This document shows, piece by piece, positions 45,801-56,500 of a stretch of 64,000 nt of DNA. The stretch spans positions 4,278,001-4,342,000 of the forward strand of contig JAPYXD010000555.1 in the NCBI GenBank assembly GCA_030998225.1, in the 5' to 3' direction. The notes below the pieces were generated by a model, which saw nothing but the letters and a program-made list of their open reading frames with translations, searched no databases and was not told the origin of the DNA. Origin of the DNA: Diplolepis rosae (lineage: Eukaryota; Arthropoda; Insecta; Hymenoptera; Diplolepididae). Position numbers and translations under genes: made by a program. Each line of letters begins with the position of its first letter. Positions within the stretch are counted from its first letter, which is position 1.

Positions 45801-45850
45801 TAGGACAAAAATACCCCCGAAACAATGAGGCTAAACGACGGTCGCCTCAT
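36889..45850 (-). CDS. CLPTM1L: CLPTM1-like protein (cleft lip and palate transmembrane protein 1-like)
   Basis: Multi-pass ER membrane protein of the CLPTM1 family; the human homologue has been described as a lipid scramblase for GPI-precursor lipid (family knowledge). Exons: 45597-45850, 38602-38716, 38304-38521, 37945-38230, 37669-37857, 37382-37590, 37060-37311, 36889-36979. The total is 1,614 nt, 537 residues, nearly the same as human CLPTM1L (538). The start is ATG 45850 (MRRPSFSLIVSGVFLSY) with an N-terminal membrane segment. Diagnostic blocks are KTRNNGTLFLHVF, FWRNKENLAGLSIHTVLWR, YPLVLFGAIYSLVY, FGFLFMLPQLFLNYKLKSVA, FNTFIDDVFAFIITMPMAHR and ACFRDDAVFLVYLYQRWLYP. The first intron is 6.9 kb and holds an entire same-strand gene (39316-44931), so CLPTM1L transcripts must pass through it. 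Confidence 0.93.
39048..39053 (-). terminator. Candidate poly(A) signal of the nested gene
   Basis: TTTATT on the plus strand (AATAAA on the gene strand), about 265 bp beyond the stop of the nested retropepsin-repeat gene. Functional use here would also risk truncating CLPTM1L transcripts. Confidence 0.35.
39316..44931 (-). CDS. Ten-repeat, catalytically dead retropepsin-like protein
   Basis: A single 1,871-codon exon from ATG 44931 (MKKEKMETVPRKFREN). It encodes ten tandem copies of a domain of about 140 residues joined by charged Lys/Glu/Ser linkers. A full copy reads in order: (K)HRFHVIDKNSKLLFLV, a degenerate catalytic site, VSVFPKS, FELIG, a GW strand, KLDFGLGREFTWKFAVIDIG, KPIIGxDFIS, a variable stretch, STPPPSxPCDCG, and DGWP. 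The FLV-xSG-xxVSVxP, W-F-hydrophobic strand and PIIGxDFL pattern is that of gypsy/Ty3-type retropepsins. No copy keeps D-S/T-G, so proteolysis is not expected. No RT, integrase or zinc-knuckle domain and no signal peptide or membrane segment is seen; the C-terminus is very basic (NKRRSRRGKKKRKPNF). The unbroken frame implies selection as a host gene. Function unknown; a scaffold or an inhibitor/binder of retroelement proteases is conceivable. Confidence 0.88.
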   Translation of the reverse strand: MKKEKMETVPRKFRENRKNSKNEGKMVKIERCSKPHRLVVTDKKTNLQFLVALDAQVSVFPISLIPENLSEIEPSKVLVNSSGSIIHTFGQIRQKLDFGLGEDFEWKFRLVSFERPIIGTDFLSHFSLKIDFDKMCLINPKTKLETNRISTVACECHRNETYNDGWPLETAIIKRSVKHRFHVNDINTKMPFLVGSASQISVFPKSEIRGETIDSFNSLFEIVDFFGTTIQVQGWTTRKLNFGTGREFTWTFAVIDFEKPIIGLDFLEKFDLITQYKMGYSGLFDTVTKISTPAPTGPCECGNHKDGWPSTSMLMKRPVTKNQKNSFANSKSSSYNSNQISKESKQIDKSIKESEEGFVPKDRKRGGKNKNDLKLDIQIEHRLHITERHTELLFLVDIETEVSVFPKSELKEKIIEPFDGSFKLVGAFGDVLQVLGWITQKLDFGLGRELIWKFAVIDIGKPIIGMDFISYYKFSVESNGLTDSETLLSTPPPSRPCNCGQLMDGWPVSCSKIKRIILDTNNESKKPLPEEDFKYSELKDQEPKQELTKQIQELRTGRKKITSEEDSQVFKNELQSQELEVKDDSPKFEQESLTPNSDDQESNIAIDDFGTWRRKSNSSKDSGISNTNSPNAENENGVKHRFHITDNYSKLQFLISSPAELSVFPKSMLKKEDIEPFDGSFDLLGDFGQSIRVLGWTTQKLDFGLGREFTWKFVVVDIGNPIIGWDFISYHGLSFHTDGIYDAETWMTAPPPSGPCDCGKPNDGWTNMSFLRIKEIQSKLDQEFPTMKIDSEEALAKSEEPKVQSKSFYGEEFKKSVEDLEEIQPKEKQQEESGESDKNFQKPEIKSDIKHRFHVIDKNSKLLFLVNTETQVSVFPKSEVTEEDIDPFDDTFELIGDLGEVVKILGWIKINLDFNIEKEFAWKFAVIDIGKPIIGSDFISHYGFLIHSRCLVDSETLISTPPPSEPCDCSQPYDGWPFSTLRIKRFSNTSKLEVKTKKQEYGYGEKKSTPPDESKSKISKSEIKRFDSKSDMKHRFHVIDKNSNLLFLIGTSSEMSIFPNSKVRKEEIEPFDGSFELVGACGEALQVLGWTLQKLDVGLGREFTWKFAVINIGKPIIGWDFISYYGLAFHTEGIFDPHTRMTAPPPTEPCDCGKPNDGWPFSTCLRIREISNKVEENSENANIKEDTNEDLERPEEDFKMSEKESKTSERKKKHRSKKNYLKLNEKECFHITDNNTKLTFLINTESEISVFPVSEMGEHTMENIEDFFEVIDSDGSSLQIQGWTSRKLDFGLGREFMWKFAVVDINKPIICYSFLSYFNFRVDFNKHAIINQESSRSTTLLLEPCDYHATDERLKTSPALMIKRIPQSPELKEIKHCFHVTDKNSQTLFFVDETAQVSVFPRSQVQGRPMEIADGSELVDCTNLVYPIHGWIELKIDFGLEREFQWKFAVVNVVKPIIAQDFLRQYSLECNYSMKYPRLFDSITTMSTSAFTGSCNCGIFYNAWPSLSFLRLESNSELQTAGKKLEMIERRCDLRASRSRCLEEKRLILIDKITEMPYLLSGTSISVFPKTGVTEEEIEAFDDSFNLINAFGSKIPVYGWITRKLDFGSGRYFVWKFALIDIKRPMIANDFFHHYDFTLDFSDKKVIDHTTSKVIFCSSEFCECQARKYWPDIPTFVIKPTKIINAFDDITNSKLEETHTYLPKEDDFDSKKHNFHIRDKKSETLFVIATGAQTSIFPKSKMEGCPLETFNNNVESLNCGSIIAIDGWTTRRVDFGLGREFTWKFAVLDVGTPILGSDFLKHYGFTVQNELKYLSMQDNVTIKSTSPSKGLCDCGNSEDGCPGMMLLPRSPTFTNKRRSRRGKKKRKPNFL
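39390..44830 (-). repeat. Ten degenerate retropepsin repeats in protein order
   Basis: Approximate first residue and gene-strand position of each copy: R1 35 (44829), R2 177 (44403), R3 379 (43797), R4 638 (43020), R5 849 (42386), R6 1030 (41840), R7 1224 (41258), R8 1373 (40812), R9 1542 (40305), R10 1710 (39800). Active-site windows are FLVALDAQ, FLVGSASQ, FLVDIETE, FLISSPAE, FLVNTETQ, FLIGTSSE, FLINTESE, FFVDETAQ, YLLSGTS and FVIATGAQ. R4 and R6 are especially alike, as are R3 and R5; R1, R7, R8 and R9 are the most diverged. The longest linkers precede R3 to R7. Confidence 0.88.
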
Positions 45851-48800
45851 TTCGGCCACAAAAATATATTCACTTTTTAAAATGAAAAAAAAAGTTTTGA
45901 AACTGAATGTCTAACTTTTGTAAAAAAAAGTGTCATAAAGAAGTAAAGTCTTGTTTACAAGAACATTGCAAGTATGTCATTCTAAGTAAAAGACAACTAA
46001 ATAAATTTAACTACGACCACGATATGGATACAATAGTTTTAACAGCTTATTTCTAACAAATTATCTATAATTTATCAGCATACAGCACCAGACAGAAAAT
46101 GTTTTAAACCCAAGTAACGAATAGGGAATTGACAGCACATCATGACGAGTTCTAACCTCAAAAAGCCGTAATTATTTTTTACAAACAGTTTTCACTTAAA
46201 TAATGATAAAACTTGAATTACACAGTTTTGTAATAAAGAAATAAACTCAATATTGATTATCAAATAGAAAAAAAGTTTATAACAATTTGTAACTCCAAGA
46301 AGAATATCATAAATTCAAGAAAACAAAACGTGTAAACACATCAGCACAATAAGCAGTATTGTACGTGATAGTACGCGTGTCAGAACTGTCATGTCCTTAA
46401 TTCTTTATAAAGTTGCGTTACTTTTTTAAATTGAAAATGAATATAATTCGTTACAATATCATTAAATTAGTAAGAAATACAGTATTTCTTGTTATTTTAT
46501 TTAAAATTTGAGTTCATAAAATTTACAAACAAAAAATGATAAGTCTGCAGATAAGACGATATTGAGGATTCAAACTGCACAATAGGGTTTTTACTCATTG
46601 CAATAAACTTTTTTAAATAATACTTTAGTGAATTTTAAACTATTTCAATCATTAAATTGTAAACAACTTTAGCATTAAATGTGTATTTCATTAAAATCTA
46701 AAAAGGATATTGATAATAACATAGATAAGACTATATTAATGACTATAGGGTATACAAATACGTAATAATAGGATATTAGATGTTTTAAATATTTTTATTA
46801 TTTTCACAGTGCGACAAGCAATCATTAACAAACCCAAGTCTTTGCTTAAAACACACAAACGTTTTTATTTTCATATCCATTCTGTTGAACGATATAAAAA
46901 AGTGTCAGATACGTTGTAACATTTACTTTCCCAAACGCTTACACTAAAATATTTCTAGGTAAGCTAAAACCGTGAAATTTCTATCATTTACAGGAGCAAA
47001 CGTTTTAAACCCTCCAAAACCGGAGAATATATACACTAGTCTACAAATCTGTATCGCTCGATGCACGCTATCGTATTATTATTAAACATAAAACAATGGG
47101 AAAGATTTTCTAAATGATTGGCTAAATCTAGACCTGATGAAACTAATAAACTGGAATGTATGTACAAAGGACTCTGCATATTTCTAGTTTATTAAAAAAG
47201 CTATTCTTCCTCGTGGGGAAATTAAGAAAACAATCTTGACAATGTCCTCATTATTTTAAAAATTCGTTGCAGATCCATTAGTCTGGATTATTTTATAAAT
47301 TATAAAAGTCGATCAGACTCCATCATTAATGAAATTCATTATATTCATTTATAAAACTTGAAATCTAGAGGACAATATACAAACTGTTCGATAGCATTGT
47401 TATAGATTTATAAAATAAAAATAAATATTTAGTTTAATATCTTTGTAAATTAAACAAGTTGAATAGAGTGAATAAAATTAACTTAATTGTGACTATAAAA
47501 CAGTTCATAAAATTTTTTACTTTCGCCAAACTAATTGTATTAAGTGTGAAATACTATAAATTTATTGAAAAATCTTTATTTTTCTCGATCTTCTGGTTAA
47601 AATTTAGTAAAAACTAAAATCTAAGAATATATTAAAGTAATTTATAATAATTTTTCGTGGTTTCACGATTGACGAGAAAAATTATCTATCATTATTTGGT
47701 ATGGAATGGCGTATGTATAAATAACAAACAAAACTTAACAAAATGTGGGCAATCTGCTATTTTCTCTGTTATAAATCTGTGATGTAATCACTTTAATTGT
47801 AAAATTATTTCAACCAATAAAATTAAAATTAAATTTCCTTCCGTTAGATAAGTGATACACATAACTATAAAATTTTAATGCCAATAGCTCAGTCACATTT
47901 TAAAATATTTTCATTTACATTTACACTAATAACAAATCGATCACGAATAATTTACATCAAAAATCATATTTCTTAGAGCACAGCCAAATCTTTCTTGTAA
48001 GACTAACAGGAAAGATTTAAATCTGACCGTGCTGAAAACATTTACACTCGCGAATACTGAATTGATGAACTAACTTAAGTAACAAGTGTAAGACTTTGGA
48101 AGGCACAAAAGTAAACCCCTGTGTTTGATTAAAAGCCAGTCGTGGTGCCTGATGTGAAAATTATTTACAAAATAATTTTACTGAGTAACCACTATTCTAG
48201 ATTGGAAGTCAAGATCGATTGTTACAATTAATTCGATCTGTTCTAAACAGAAGTCGGATGCATATAAATTTACAGTGTTTTATAAACAACTAGGACTTAA
48301 TAAATGTAAAATTGCAATGAAACAACAGAGAATATTTTCAATATTCGCATGCGCACTTGTAATGTGTCTATGTGATGTAAATATATATATGTATATATAT
48401 ATACTTTTTTTTAATACATATATATTTATTTATATAAGTATATAAACTTTCAATGATTATATCCTAATTTTCAGGCACATAGAACACACAAAGTATTGTA
48501 TAAGTATATAAATCTTGTATGTCTCAAATATACAAGAACATCTATGAAACTCTTGCACAAAGATAGTAATATTTTCAGAGCACACCGATATGTGATCCAA
48601 AATAAAATATATATATTCATATTCGACGTATCTCCTTAGTGGACCCAATTTCAACAAATATTAATCAACATCACAATATATATAACTTTAGAGTCCACTT
48701 TTGTGATTTGGGTTGCAAGCTATACACATCGAAATAGTAACATACATAGTATAATACATAATATATTAAATTTATCGAATATACACGCGTTTATTTGTGC

Positions 48801-50596
48801 TCGCACGCAAGCACATTACACATACTCACACATAATTTTTTATTTTATCATAACATCGTATATTATGTGTGTAATATGATATACAGCAAGCACCTCGGAT
48901 TGATCTACACGTCTTTTTAAATTTTGTCGATTTTCGAATATGAGCTCGTTTACAACTGAGAAATGGAAAAAGTAGAATTTAAATCTGAGTTGCTTGACTG
49001 TGACGAATACTGTTAGGTGTATTTAAGGCACTCGTGCGAGTCTAACGTAAATCGTACACCTCGGTCTTCACCTGGTGAACAAATAGTATATTCATTTGGT
49101 CTATGCAGACCTATCATAAACACGAATAAATAAAACAACAAAATATATCTACAAGGTATCGATTTCCAATTAATTATATTATAATATTATTATAATTATA
49201 TTATTATATTTTCAAGTTAAAAACGTTTCCACTTATATGAAACCAAATTTCTATCAAATCTATTTTATATTTTTGCCTAAAGGTTTTTAAAACTATCTGA
49301 TCTAATCAAGATTTTAAATCTTTAAACATTTTAAATCAATTTCCAGGGATTTTTCCGATTTTCTGATGCAATCGATACCTTGAGCTAACTTTGGAAACAA
49401 ATCTATTGCACGTTGTTGCTATTACAATCTACTTATTCTGGATAAATATAAGAAGTGAAAATTGATTGGTTTCAAGTGACTAAAATATATACACAACATA
49501 ATTATATTAACGCAACCTGACTTTCTAAATGGTTTTTTCTTTCACTGTATATTTTTTAAATTTCTTAGAATTAAATTATGGTACTAGTCATACAACACGA
49601 CAACCCTGTATGAATGTTGCACATTACTCACAAAATATTATAACAAAAAGAAGGAACTAGCACGTTAAGATACGATATAATCTCAACTTATGCTCAGACA
49701 GTCGGAAGCAATTGTTAGGTTCACTTTCATTGGTCCATTAATTGGAGTGAACATAGAGAGAAAGTGAAAAATTGCCTAAGTACGCACACGCAAATATCAC
49801 AAGAACCATGAGAACAATTTTTTTTATAGCTAATTATTTAGTATCATTAAGGTTATTAATCGTTATTAATATTTTTTTTATAATAGTTAGTATGGTTTGT
49901 TAGTGACGGATGAGAATGTACTTTTTTAACAGCCACAAGCATGCGCGACTACTTTATCAATACATCACATTAATTAAAAAGAGAATAATTTTGAAATACT
50001 AATTTTATAACTACATTTTTCAAATCAATTTCTTTCAAAAAGTTCCAAGGAACAACATTTTCAAATACCATATCCTGGCGTTTAACATTGATGAATAAAT
50101 TTTCACTTTCTCTCCAATTTTTGTCTTTTTCCATAAAACAGATATGTTATACAATTTTTTCTATTACTAGACTTTTTCGAGCGTAATATATTCATTCGTA
50201 TACACAATGTGAAAGCGTCACGTGAATGTATCACTCTTTAGAAATTGGAATATAATAAATATATTTATATATTATATATAGATATCTGCTATATATACAC
50301 ATATAATTTTCTTTTATGATGTAAATAAGGATTCTTAGTGAGGCATTAAATCACTCTTGAAATTTTTGTACAAATTGAAGAAGTTTCCATCTTCTCACAG
50401 AATAAATTACTTAATAATGTACCTTCTTTTGATGTCTTTGGCTAAAAATCTAGAGTGTGACTTATAATTACTCTTATGTAATAACAAAATCGTCTTATAG
50501 TCAGTTGCATCCAGTGTGGTTGACATGCAGTTGAAATTTTACAATCCTACCTCATTTGAAGATAAATTATCAGATTGCAACATTTCTCTGTTCCTA
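45851..50596. other. Long AT-rich gap: CLPTM1L upstream and probable long 3' UTR
   Basis: 4.7 kb without a supportable ORF, between the CLPTM1L start and the stop of the zinc-finger gene, both on the minus strand. It should hold the CLPTM1L promoter and 5' UTR (nearest part) and the zinc-finger gene's 3' UTR. AT dinucleotide runs occur at about 48380-48430, 49170-49210 and 50250-50300. No tRNA, rRNA or transposon ends were recognised. Confidence 0.45.
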
Positions 50597-53500
50597 TTAT
50601 TTATTTTCTTCAATTTGCGTCATTGATTTTTCATAGCCTAGTGCAACGTTCTGGGGAAAAAAAAAAAATTAGTTCTCTCTAATATATTTTTTAAATACTG
50701 GGGTACTTAAATTTTATTGCTTGAGTGTCTAGCTTAACTGCTGCACAGTTTCACTGCAAAGAAACTTCACTAAAATGGTTTATCTTAAAGTGCTCAATTA
50801 CTTTCATAAATAAAGGAATAATTAATTCAAAAGAATAAAAGAAAAAAAAATTAATACAAATTCATACCTGAACGGCGATTTGCAGGGGTGTAGATTCTCC
50901 TAATGAGCAATCTGATCTTAAAATATCAGCAGGCAACAGTCTTGGGCAAGGTTTTCCAGTGAAGAGCATGAAAAGTGTATGAATAGTTCTCCTCTGCGTG
51001 AGTTCAGTGTGCCGATGTTGATAACCTGATAAATGCCTTCTGTGTCTTATCACTGATGGAAACCATCTTTCACATAATACACAATATCTTCTGTGCTTGA
51101 TTGTCGCCTGAAAATAAGTAAGATGATGAATAAATTACTCTGAAATAAAATCTCATGAATTAAAGACACGTTGAATTATATGATACATACTTTCTCATGA
51201 AACACCCATTTTTGTACAGCATCAGCAAGAGATACTCCAGGATCCATCTGTTCAGCTTTTGTCACCTTATCAGAAACAATGTTTTCCACTTTTTCAGTTT
51301 TGTCGTCCAACATTTTAGGACCTTCTTCAAAAACATCAATGTCCTCTTGATTTGTTATTACAGGTGGTGAAAGCGAAGTATCTCGATCTGAACTTGGATC
51401 CAAATTCATTCCACCTTGTGGTTCCAAAATTGGCATTTCTTCCTTCACTTTTGATTCAGTTGAATTTTCGCTACTATTTTCATCAGACTTTGATAGTTTT
51501 GAAGTTTTATAGAAATTATTTTTATTCCTATCTCTATCTTTTGAAGATTCTCTAGACTTCCGACTTTTTGAATTTGACCTGCTTCCTGAGCGTTTTGATG
51601 TTAAATCGAAAGCTTTAGAACGACTGCTAGAATCACGAATTTTATTCGACTCATCAGATTGAATAGAACGAAGATTAGATCGTTTCCGATCCCTTAGCGA
51701 TATTGCGTTATCCTGTTCATATTTACAAGTCTCTTCATCTATCCTTGGGGTTTTCCTACTTCTGTATTTCTCTCTCGAACGACTACTTTCTTTAGATCGT
51801 TTTTTGTCATACCTTGTATGACTTCTTGAGGTGAAATAATTTGAAGTCTCTCTACCCGTATTATGCGAAATTATACCTTTTTCAGAATCAACAAGTGGAT
51901 ATACACTCCTCTGCTTTTTCTCAGCAATGACTTTCGGTCTTGATTTGCGAGAGGTGCTTTCTTTCTCGCATTTCGGCAAATATTTTCTTAACATTTCCTT
52001 CGCAGCCATAACTTCCTGGACAAGTGAGTGAGAATCTGAAAAATTGGTGGAGCTCGAGGCCAATAAATTACTCAAATTCTGAGTTGTATCAGTTGAGTGC
52101 AGCAAATCATTCAAGACAGGAACTTCGTCCTTGATATCATTCAAGGAATCTTGACCAGTACTTATCAGACAAGAACTTTCTTCATCTGGTAAAAGTAGCC
52201 TTGGAAGCTGATCAGAATCGTTTGTTGATTCTATGTCAGCCTTCTCATGAGGTATTTCATATTTTCCAAATTCTACATCATCATTCGATTCAGGAAATTC
52301 TTTATTGTCATACGTGGGTACGTCATATGTATCCACACTGCTATCTACAATTTCAAGCTCAAATTCAAACTGCGTTGGAATAGCATCTTCAGAATAAAGA
52401 TATTCATGTCCTTCATCCGTTACAAGCGAAGTAGGAAGCTCTGGCCGAACATCAAAAATTTCTTGGCTTTCTTCTTTCATTCTGATCATATTTGCCTCGT
52501 TTTCATCTAAACTGTCAAAAATGGTAATGACATCTGGAGCTAAAGTTGTTTTGCTGCCAACGACTTCTTCTGCATTCAAAAAAGTATATTTCGTGTCCAT
52601 TTCCTCATCCGGTTTCAGCTCCGTATGATTTCCATCCGTATTTCCAGTTTGATCACCGATACGACTAGAAAAATTCAACTTTTCTGCATCCTGAAAAAGA
52701 TCCTTGCTCTCAGAATTCATATTTTCATCAAACTTCTTCCATCTTTCATAAGCATCTCTTTGATTGCTTTGGATCTTTTCAGTGAACATATCCTTGTAAT
52801 ACAAAGATTGATTGTCTAGGTAATTTTCTTCCCCATTCGTTACTTCCCTCGCAGATTGGCAAGCTTTGATTTTGTAAAACCTTGAGCCTGTGTCAAAGTA
52901 GCGCATACCGCAATCTGATTTTCTTCTCTGCTTGACTTTACTTGAAAATATATCTGAACTAGATTCAATCCTAGACAATTCCTTCTGCTTTTTTAGACTA
53001 TGAATAAACTGCTCCCATTGAATTTTACTTGAATTAGATCTTCCTCGAACTGAAGCTTTTTCCCCATTTTTTGCAATGGCTAGCTTCAAAGCTATGTTCA
53101 CATGCCTTAATTCCTTTGCCATGCAATCCAGAATCCAAGAACGTTGAAGAACTACTTGTGGTTGTAAACTTGAATCCTTTAAAGAAATGGTTTTATTATC
53201 ACTGCTAACCTCGCATTTAAACTCAGCAGTCGGCGATGTTCGTTTGATGATAACCTTTGGAATTTTCTCTGCCATGCTCTGACAATCAGATGGAGGAATA
53301 GAATTTTCTAAATTTGGATCTGTTCTCCGATCCTGTTTTGTTTCTTCCTTTGATGCCTTTTTTGTCTTTTTATTTTCAGTTTGCAAAACATCAGAGTTGC
53401 GCCTTTTCCTAGATATCGAAGAGAAACTTATCAAATCTTTCTTTATCTTCACTTTAGGGATCTTACTTCTACATTCCTCAGCATCGATGAGAGAAGAATC

Positions 53501-56500
53501 GCTGACCATTTCCATTGATTCGGAATCTAAATAAGATTCATCTAGCGCCTCAGAATGTAAATCGCTTGTTTTTAAATTATTTAATCTTGATCTGTTCGCT
53601 TCTAGATCGCAAGATTTCGAGTCAGCACTTTTCGAATGTAAATTTTTGAATTTCTTAATCTTCATTTTTGGAACAAGTTTCTGGAGATCTTGAGAATTAT
53701 ACAGATCTATATTCTCAATAACGATTTTAGGGAGTTTGTCTTCAAGCTTTATTTTCATTTTAGGAATTCTGCTTTCCTCATTGCCAATTGTGTGAGGTCC
53801 ACTTTTGTTTATATCATCTAGTTTTGATCTAGATTTATTAACGTTTGTATCTTCGTTCGGCAACGAAGACTCTTCTGGAATTTCTTCAACGCTGGGTGTA
53901 ACTGGTCTATATTTAACGTTTCTTATAATCATCTTTGGTATCTTCCGATGAAATAGAGGTTCCACGCTTATTTCAGGTTCAGGTTTGGATTTTGAAAGTG
54001 CATTTTTATTCGTCTCAACCGTTCGTATTACAAGTTTAGGGACAGTTTTATCAGTCTCGCAACTTTTCAAATGAGACTTTCTTATGACATTCTCTTCCAA
54101 AGTCACATCAGGCATTTCATGAAATTGGTTGCTGTCACTACTTTTTGAAGAATTACAAATTTCAGAATCAATCAGTTCCTTTTGAACTTCTAATTTTGGA
54201 GGATCAACTTCAAAGCAGGAATCATCCTCGATATAAATTGATTCAACACTGTCTTTATCACTATCTTCTTTATTTATTTGAGAAGAATCTTCGATTTGAA
54301 TTTCTGATTGATCGGTTTCAAATTTATTTTCATTTGGTAAGCAATCTTTTTCATTCGAATTTTTACCTATGATCTCTTTTGTGCTTTCATCACTTTTATC
54401 CTGTGAGACTTCCGGACTTGTTTCTATTTCGGGAGAAGGAGACAGACCTCTCGATTCTAGATATTCTCTTTCACATTTTTTAAAATCTGATACTTCACTA
54501 TTTTCCCAAATATTTTCTTCATTGTTTTCTTCATTGTTTGTTTCATTGAAGTCTCTATTATATTCGGATTCTTGATTATGTTCGTAAATATTTTCCTGAA
54601 CGCTTGCTTGATTAGATTCTTTATTATAATATCCACTCAAAGGCTCTCCAACATTATCTTCAGTTTCTAAGCACTCACTTTTTTCTTGATTTTTTTCTTG
54701 ATTCTTGCATATTTCAGAAACAATCTCTACCTCTTGTTCGCCGATAGTTTGACAAGATTCATCTTCATTTGTAGGAATTTCAGCTATATGTACGTTTGCT
54801 TTTACAGATTGTTCTTGGGTTTCCTCGGTAGGTTTTAAAATAACTTCCTGTCTGTTCTGAAAAAAGCTAATTGATTCGATATTCGATGGGAGAGTCTCTT
54901 CAAGATTAATAGTTGGAACTTCCATATCTTTCGCCTTATCAACTTCCTTAGTTATGATATCAGGAGTTTCAGACTTGGATTCTAAATCCAATCTCGAAGT
55001 GACTAATTCCTCCTCCACTTGGATGTTTGCTGTTAATTTTGGTTCTTCAAGGTTAGACTCTGTCTTTTTCAAACTATCATTTTCTTCTTCTTCGTACACT
55101 TTATCGCAGCTTCCTGCATTTTGACTAATATCTTGATTAATTTCAAAGGCAGCAGAGTAACTGTCATCTTCAAGGTCTATGGTTTCAATATCATTATCTT
55201 TCATTACAGAGGGTAGAACCACATGCCTTTCTTTTTCTTCTTCTTCGATTGGTCGAGATTGAATGTTTTCTTGCTCATTTTCAATATCGGCCATTATGGT
55301 GTTTAAGTTGAGGGTTTCAGTTTCGTTTTTATTCACATTAGAAGATTCTTCGGAAGTTGATTTTGGTTCAGGATTAACGGAAACGCGATCGATTTCTATT
55401 TCTGTTTGTTTTGTTGTTTCTAACGTGTCTGCAATTTCTAAACTTTCCATATTTTCAACTAACTCTGTATTTTCCGTAATTTCAGAAGTTATTGTATTTT
55501 TGGAAGACTGTTCCTCATTTAAAGGCAAAAAAGTTTTGGTTTTACATTCTTCTAAATATTTGACAAATTCGGAATTTATTTCTGCAGAATGTAGAACATC
55601 ACTTTCGCTTCTTCTTCTTTCTGAAATTAAACTTTGAGATTGAGATTCAATACCGGGAGTGGATTGTCGTCTTTCAGGAACACCACTGGATTCTAAAGTT
55701 GGAACATCCTGCATAGGTTTTAAATACCTAGAATCCTCTTTACTAAAATCTTGAATGTGATCTTTGTTCTCAACGTTTGAATCTGATTTCGAATCAAGAT
55801 TAAAAGTATTGGATTCTGCATCGAAATTTGGTACCTTATCAGTTTCCATAATTTCCGAATAGTTATTTGATGATTCCAGATGGCTTTCTTTATTCTCTAC
55901 AACTGTGAAAACATCTTTATTATCAGTTGCTGTTATCAAATTCTTATCTCCAAAAGATACAGGAACAACTTGATTATCTTCGGCATTGCCCGGGCTTGGA
56001 CTTCGTATTTCAGTGACAACTTGACTTTCTTTTTCCTCTATTATATGTTCTATATTTGATTCGACGATTTTTAATGCCTCACTTGGGCTGGCTTCAGCAT
56101 TTTCGTCAATTTTTTCTTCAAGGTAATTTTTATCACATTCAATGTTTTCGATTTGTGAATTAATTTCGTAAAAATCGTTCTTTGAATCATTTTTCTGTTT
56201 TTCATCGAAGGCTTCCGATGAACTTTCATTAAAGGCATTATAATTTTTTATCGTCTTAATAACCATCGGTTCGTTGGTAAGACTACTCAACTTACTCTCT
56301 TTGTATGAAAGATATCTCTGATAACTTTTCTCAAGCTCTTGAGTGGCAAATCGTTTTGCTAACGATTTTTTTGGGGGTTTCACATCTGTTTGGTACTTAT
56401 TAACGTAAGATCGTTTGTCACTAAGCTTTGAAGATCGCTTTTCTTGAGACGTCGATGAAGAACTATAATTTGAACTGTAATTTTCATAATGAGATCGACT

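Noticed and set aside
48370..48430. TA-rich tract as a regulatory or replication element
   Set aside because: Simple AT microsatellite of the sort found throughout this genome; no other signal accompanies it.
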